From Tetmemena sp. SeJ-2015 (lineage: Eukaryota; Ciliophora; Spirotrichea; Sporadotrichida; Oxytrichidae): 25,554 nucleotides of DNA. The position numbers and the translations under genes are program-made. The first letter of the stretch is position 1. Each line of letters opens with the position of its first letter. Under the pieces are notes generated by a model. It searched no databases. It was not told the DNA's origin and was given only the letters and a program-made list of their open reading frames with translations. Below are positions 23,886 through 25,554 of the stretch, piece after piece. The stretch is taken from positions 1 through 25,554 of the forward strand of contig JAJKFJ010023583.1 in assembly GCA_027382625.1 (NCBI GenBank). The letters run 5' to 3'.

Positions 23886-25554
23886 TCACTTTTTAGGGAG
23901 ATTGGCCAAACCCTTTTTGAGGAAGCTGGAATCAGGCACATTAAGTTTACTAAGATTGTTGCTCTCACTTATTTAACCTTACTTGTTCAAAGCAGATCTG
24001 ACAGCCACACTCTTATTAGAAGCAGAAGCTCCTCCAACTGATCCTCCACCCATGGAGTAAGAGTCATCTTAGTCAGACTTAGAAGTTGAAGAGGGTGAGT
24101 TAAGTCTTCTCTTGGGAGTAGCAGCTAAGTAGTATTAGCTCTGCATGGTGTTGCCTTCTTCTTGTCTTGCTTTACTGCCTCCAGCTTTGGTCTTCTTTAT
24201 TTAGGGTTTGAGATTGGCATATTTTATGGACAATGATGAGGTATTGGGCTAGTTTCCAAACGCTCTAGATTAAATAATTTATCATAGATGAAGTCTTGTC
24301 TTGTGTCTCATCGTCTGATCCAAGATTGAGTTGTCTGACTTTTACTTCTTCCTCCTCATCCAGACTGGCATTCTATTTCATAGCATTTGGACTGCCAGTC
24401 CTTGATCCTTTGTCCATTAAGTTCTTCTATTTCTCTCTTCCAGCAGCTGCAGCAGTTTTGAGTCTTGCCTTTCCGATTCTCAGCTCATCCTTTTCCTTCA
24501 TCCTTTGCTCAACCACAGCTTGTGAATTCAATCTTTCTAATTCTAACTAACCATGCTAAACTATGAATTCCTCAATGCCCATATAACCTCCTCCCACTCT
24601 TACTACCAGTTTCCCGTTTATGATCTTGCAGTAGATTTTCTTAGTTCCGAAGTTATAGTAACCACCTCCTAATTTCTTGATAGGAATATAGAAACCTAGC
24701 CTGTTTAAGATCTCGGAAAGCATTTTATCAACCTCATCTCCTCCAGGAGGAGGTTTGAAAATTTACTCTGTTGGCTTTGTTGCTAGTGCTTGGTTAGTTT
24801 GAGTGAACAGTGTTTTTACTTAAGAATGGAGTTTAAAAATTTAATTAAGTTACTGAATTTGCTTGAGAGTCTTTTAAATTTATTTCTTAAAGACTAGATT
24901 CTATTCCAAGCCAGAGATTCTCTGTTCAACATCATAGGAGCTAATGAAATATAATATAAGAATATGAATTTTAAGAATAAGCTACTCGAGAGCTCTTAGA
25001 GTACAAATTCTATGTTCTATTCTATCTCGATTCTCTGCTCATTTATATCACTTGCTGTATTAGAAACATTCCCCGCCTAGTCAACAAGCTTAGAAAGTTT
25101 CTCAGCGTAGAAATTGTATCTACTCTCTCCTGAATAAATAAATTTATAAGAATTCTAGCAGAACTCCAAGTCAGCCATGAGTCTCTCTTGAATACTACTA
25201 ACATCCATTAAAATATCTCCAATTATCCTTTCCAGTTCTTCTATCTCTTGCCTCCTCCGACATAGTTTCTAATCAACGTCATGGTAGGCAAGTCTTTCTC
25301 TACTCTGTAGAAGTTGCAGCTCAAGATCTTTCCTTTGCTGCTTTAGTTTTCCAGCCTTTATTTCCAATCTACTGACAGTGTCATTAACACCCTCTAACTC
25401 ATTTTCACTTATTCTACCATCAGAATGAAAACATAAAACATTTCCTTAATTATAGAAAGTAGACTTCTCCTTTGAGTTATATTAGAAAGAAGAGAATTAG
25501 CATCACTCACTATCTGTTCAAATTGTCTGCTTTGCAGGTTGTAATCGTTTACAA
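23886..25554 (-). CDS. Coiled-coil protein with GAS2-related (GAR) domain, N-terminus outside window
   Basis: Likely microtubule- or cytoskeleton-associated. TGA at 23886-23888; removal of three IESs leaves 525 codons open to the right edge. A long coiled coil (about 24800-25550; ENELEGVNDTVSRLEIKAGK, RRRQEIEELERIIGDIL) is followed by a GAS2-related domain at about 24560-24720: LGFYIPIKKLGGGYYNFGTK, CKIINGKLVVRVGGGYMGIEEF. VRVGGG(Y/W) followed by EF is the domain signature. Then comes a charged helix and a low-complexity Ser/Gly/Lys tail ending LKKGLANLPKK. GAR domains bind microtubules in characterised animal proteins; the role here is inferred. The start codon is not in the window. Confidence 0.9.
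24266..24284 (-). other. IES, 19 bp, pointer ATCTA
   Basis: ATCTA repeats at 24266-24270 and 24285-24289. Removal repairs frame: TQDKTSS-RAFGNQPNTSSLSI. Confidence 0.88.
24939..24979 (-). other. IES, 41 bp, pointer TAGCT
   Basis: TAGCT repeats at 24939-24943 and 24980-24984. Removal gives VLQELSSS-SYDVEQRISGLEQN, continuing the coiled coil. Confidence 0.9.
25422..25453 (-). other. IES, 32 bp, pointer TTCT
   Basis: TTCT repeats at 25422-25425 and 25454-25457. Removal gives TQRRSLLS-DGRISENELEGV. The insert contains a perfect tandem ATGTTTT pair, which gives the wrong frame as a pointer. Confidence 0.85.

Noticed and set aside
24296..24550. Plus-strand Ser/Leu-rich ORF
   Set aside because: Antisense shadow of the charged segment of the GAS2-domain gene.
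1..25554. Scrambled or inverted gene segments
   Set aside because: All resolved coding pieces are collinear and on the same strand; none was found out of order, although the membrane-protein tails are not fully resolved.
1..25554. TBE-type transposon or telomeric C4A4 repeats
   Set aside because: No C4A4/G4T4 runs and no recognisable transposase were seen.

Overview
The window looks like germline (micronuclear) DNA of a spirotrich ciliate of the Oxytricha/Stylonychia type. It is AT-rich. TAA and TAG occur throughout conserved coding sequence where glutamine is expected, and TGA is the only stop. Conserved genes are broken by short AT-rich segments flanked by 2-9 bp direct repeats (pointers). 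Removing each segment with one repeat copy restores reading frame and family-conserved sequence. These are internal eliminated sequences (IESs) between macronuclear-destined segments (MDSs). Pointers such as GCTAA, TTGGAT, GACTG and CACTGAT are not the TA-only type, which argues against Paramecium and Euplotes. In eight loci, removing the listed segments leaves a length consistent with an open frame (complete genes give exact multiples of three).

Layout: a Gln/Asn-rich coiled-coil protein (minus, 1-1551, runs off the left end); an SLC22/OCT-like MFS transporter (minus, 1662-3576); a possible tiny ORF (3651-3788); a 95-residue unknown protein (minus, 3974-4419); a PhoD-type metallophosphatase in 10 coding pieces (minus, 4545-7596), with a tRNA-Glu gene inside its 904-bp IES; two tandem paralogous ciliate membrane proteins (plus, 7821-11100 and 11226-14346); three tandem gamma-glutamyl hydrolase paralogs (minus, 14490-16122, 17343-18817, 19253-22221); a Ser/Gln-rich unknown protein (plus, 22356-23779); and a coiled-coil protein with a GAS2-related domain (minus, 23886 to beyond the right end).

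Every resolved locus is non-scrambled: its segments are in order and on one strand. Only a few GT-AG introns are seen. The genes do not form a pathway; in this kind of genome each would normally end up on its own macronuclear chromosome. The two paralog clusters are the most informative part, because IESs sit at matching protein positions with different pointers and lengths. IES coordinates below include one pointer copy; pointer sequences are given on the coding strand.
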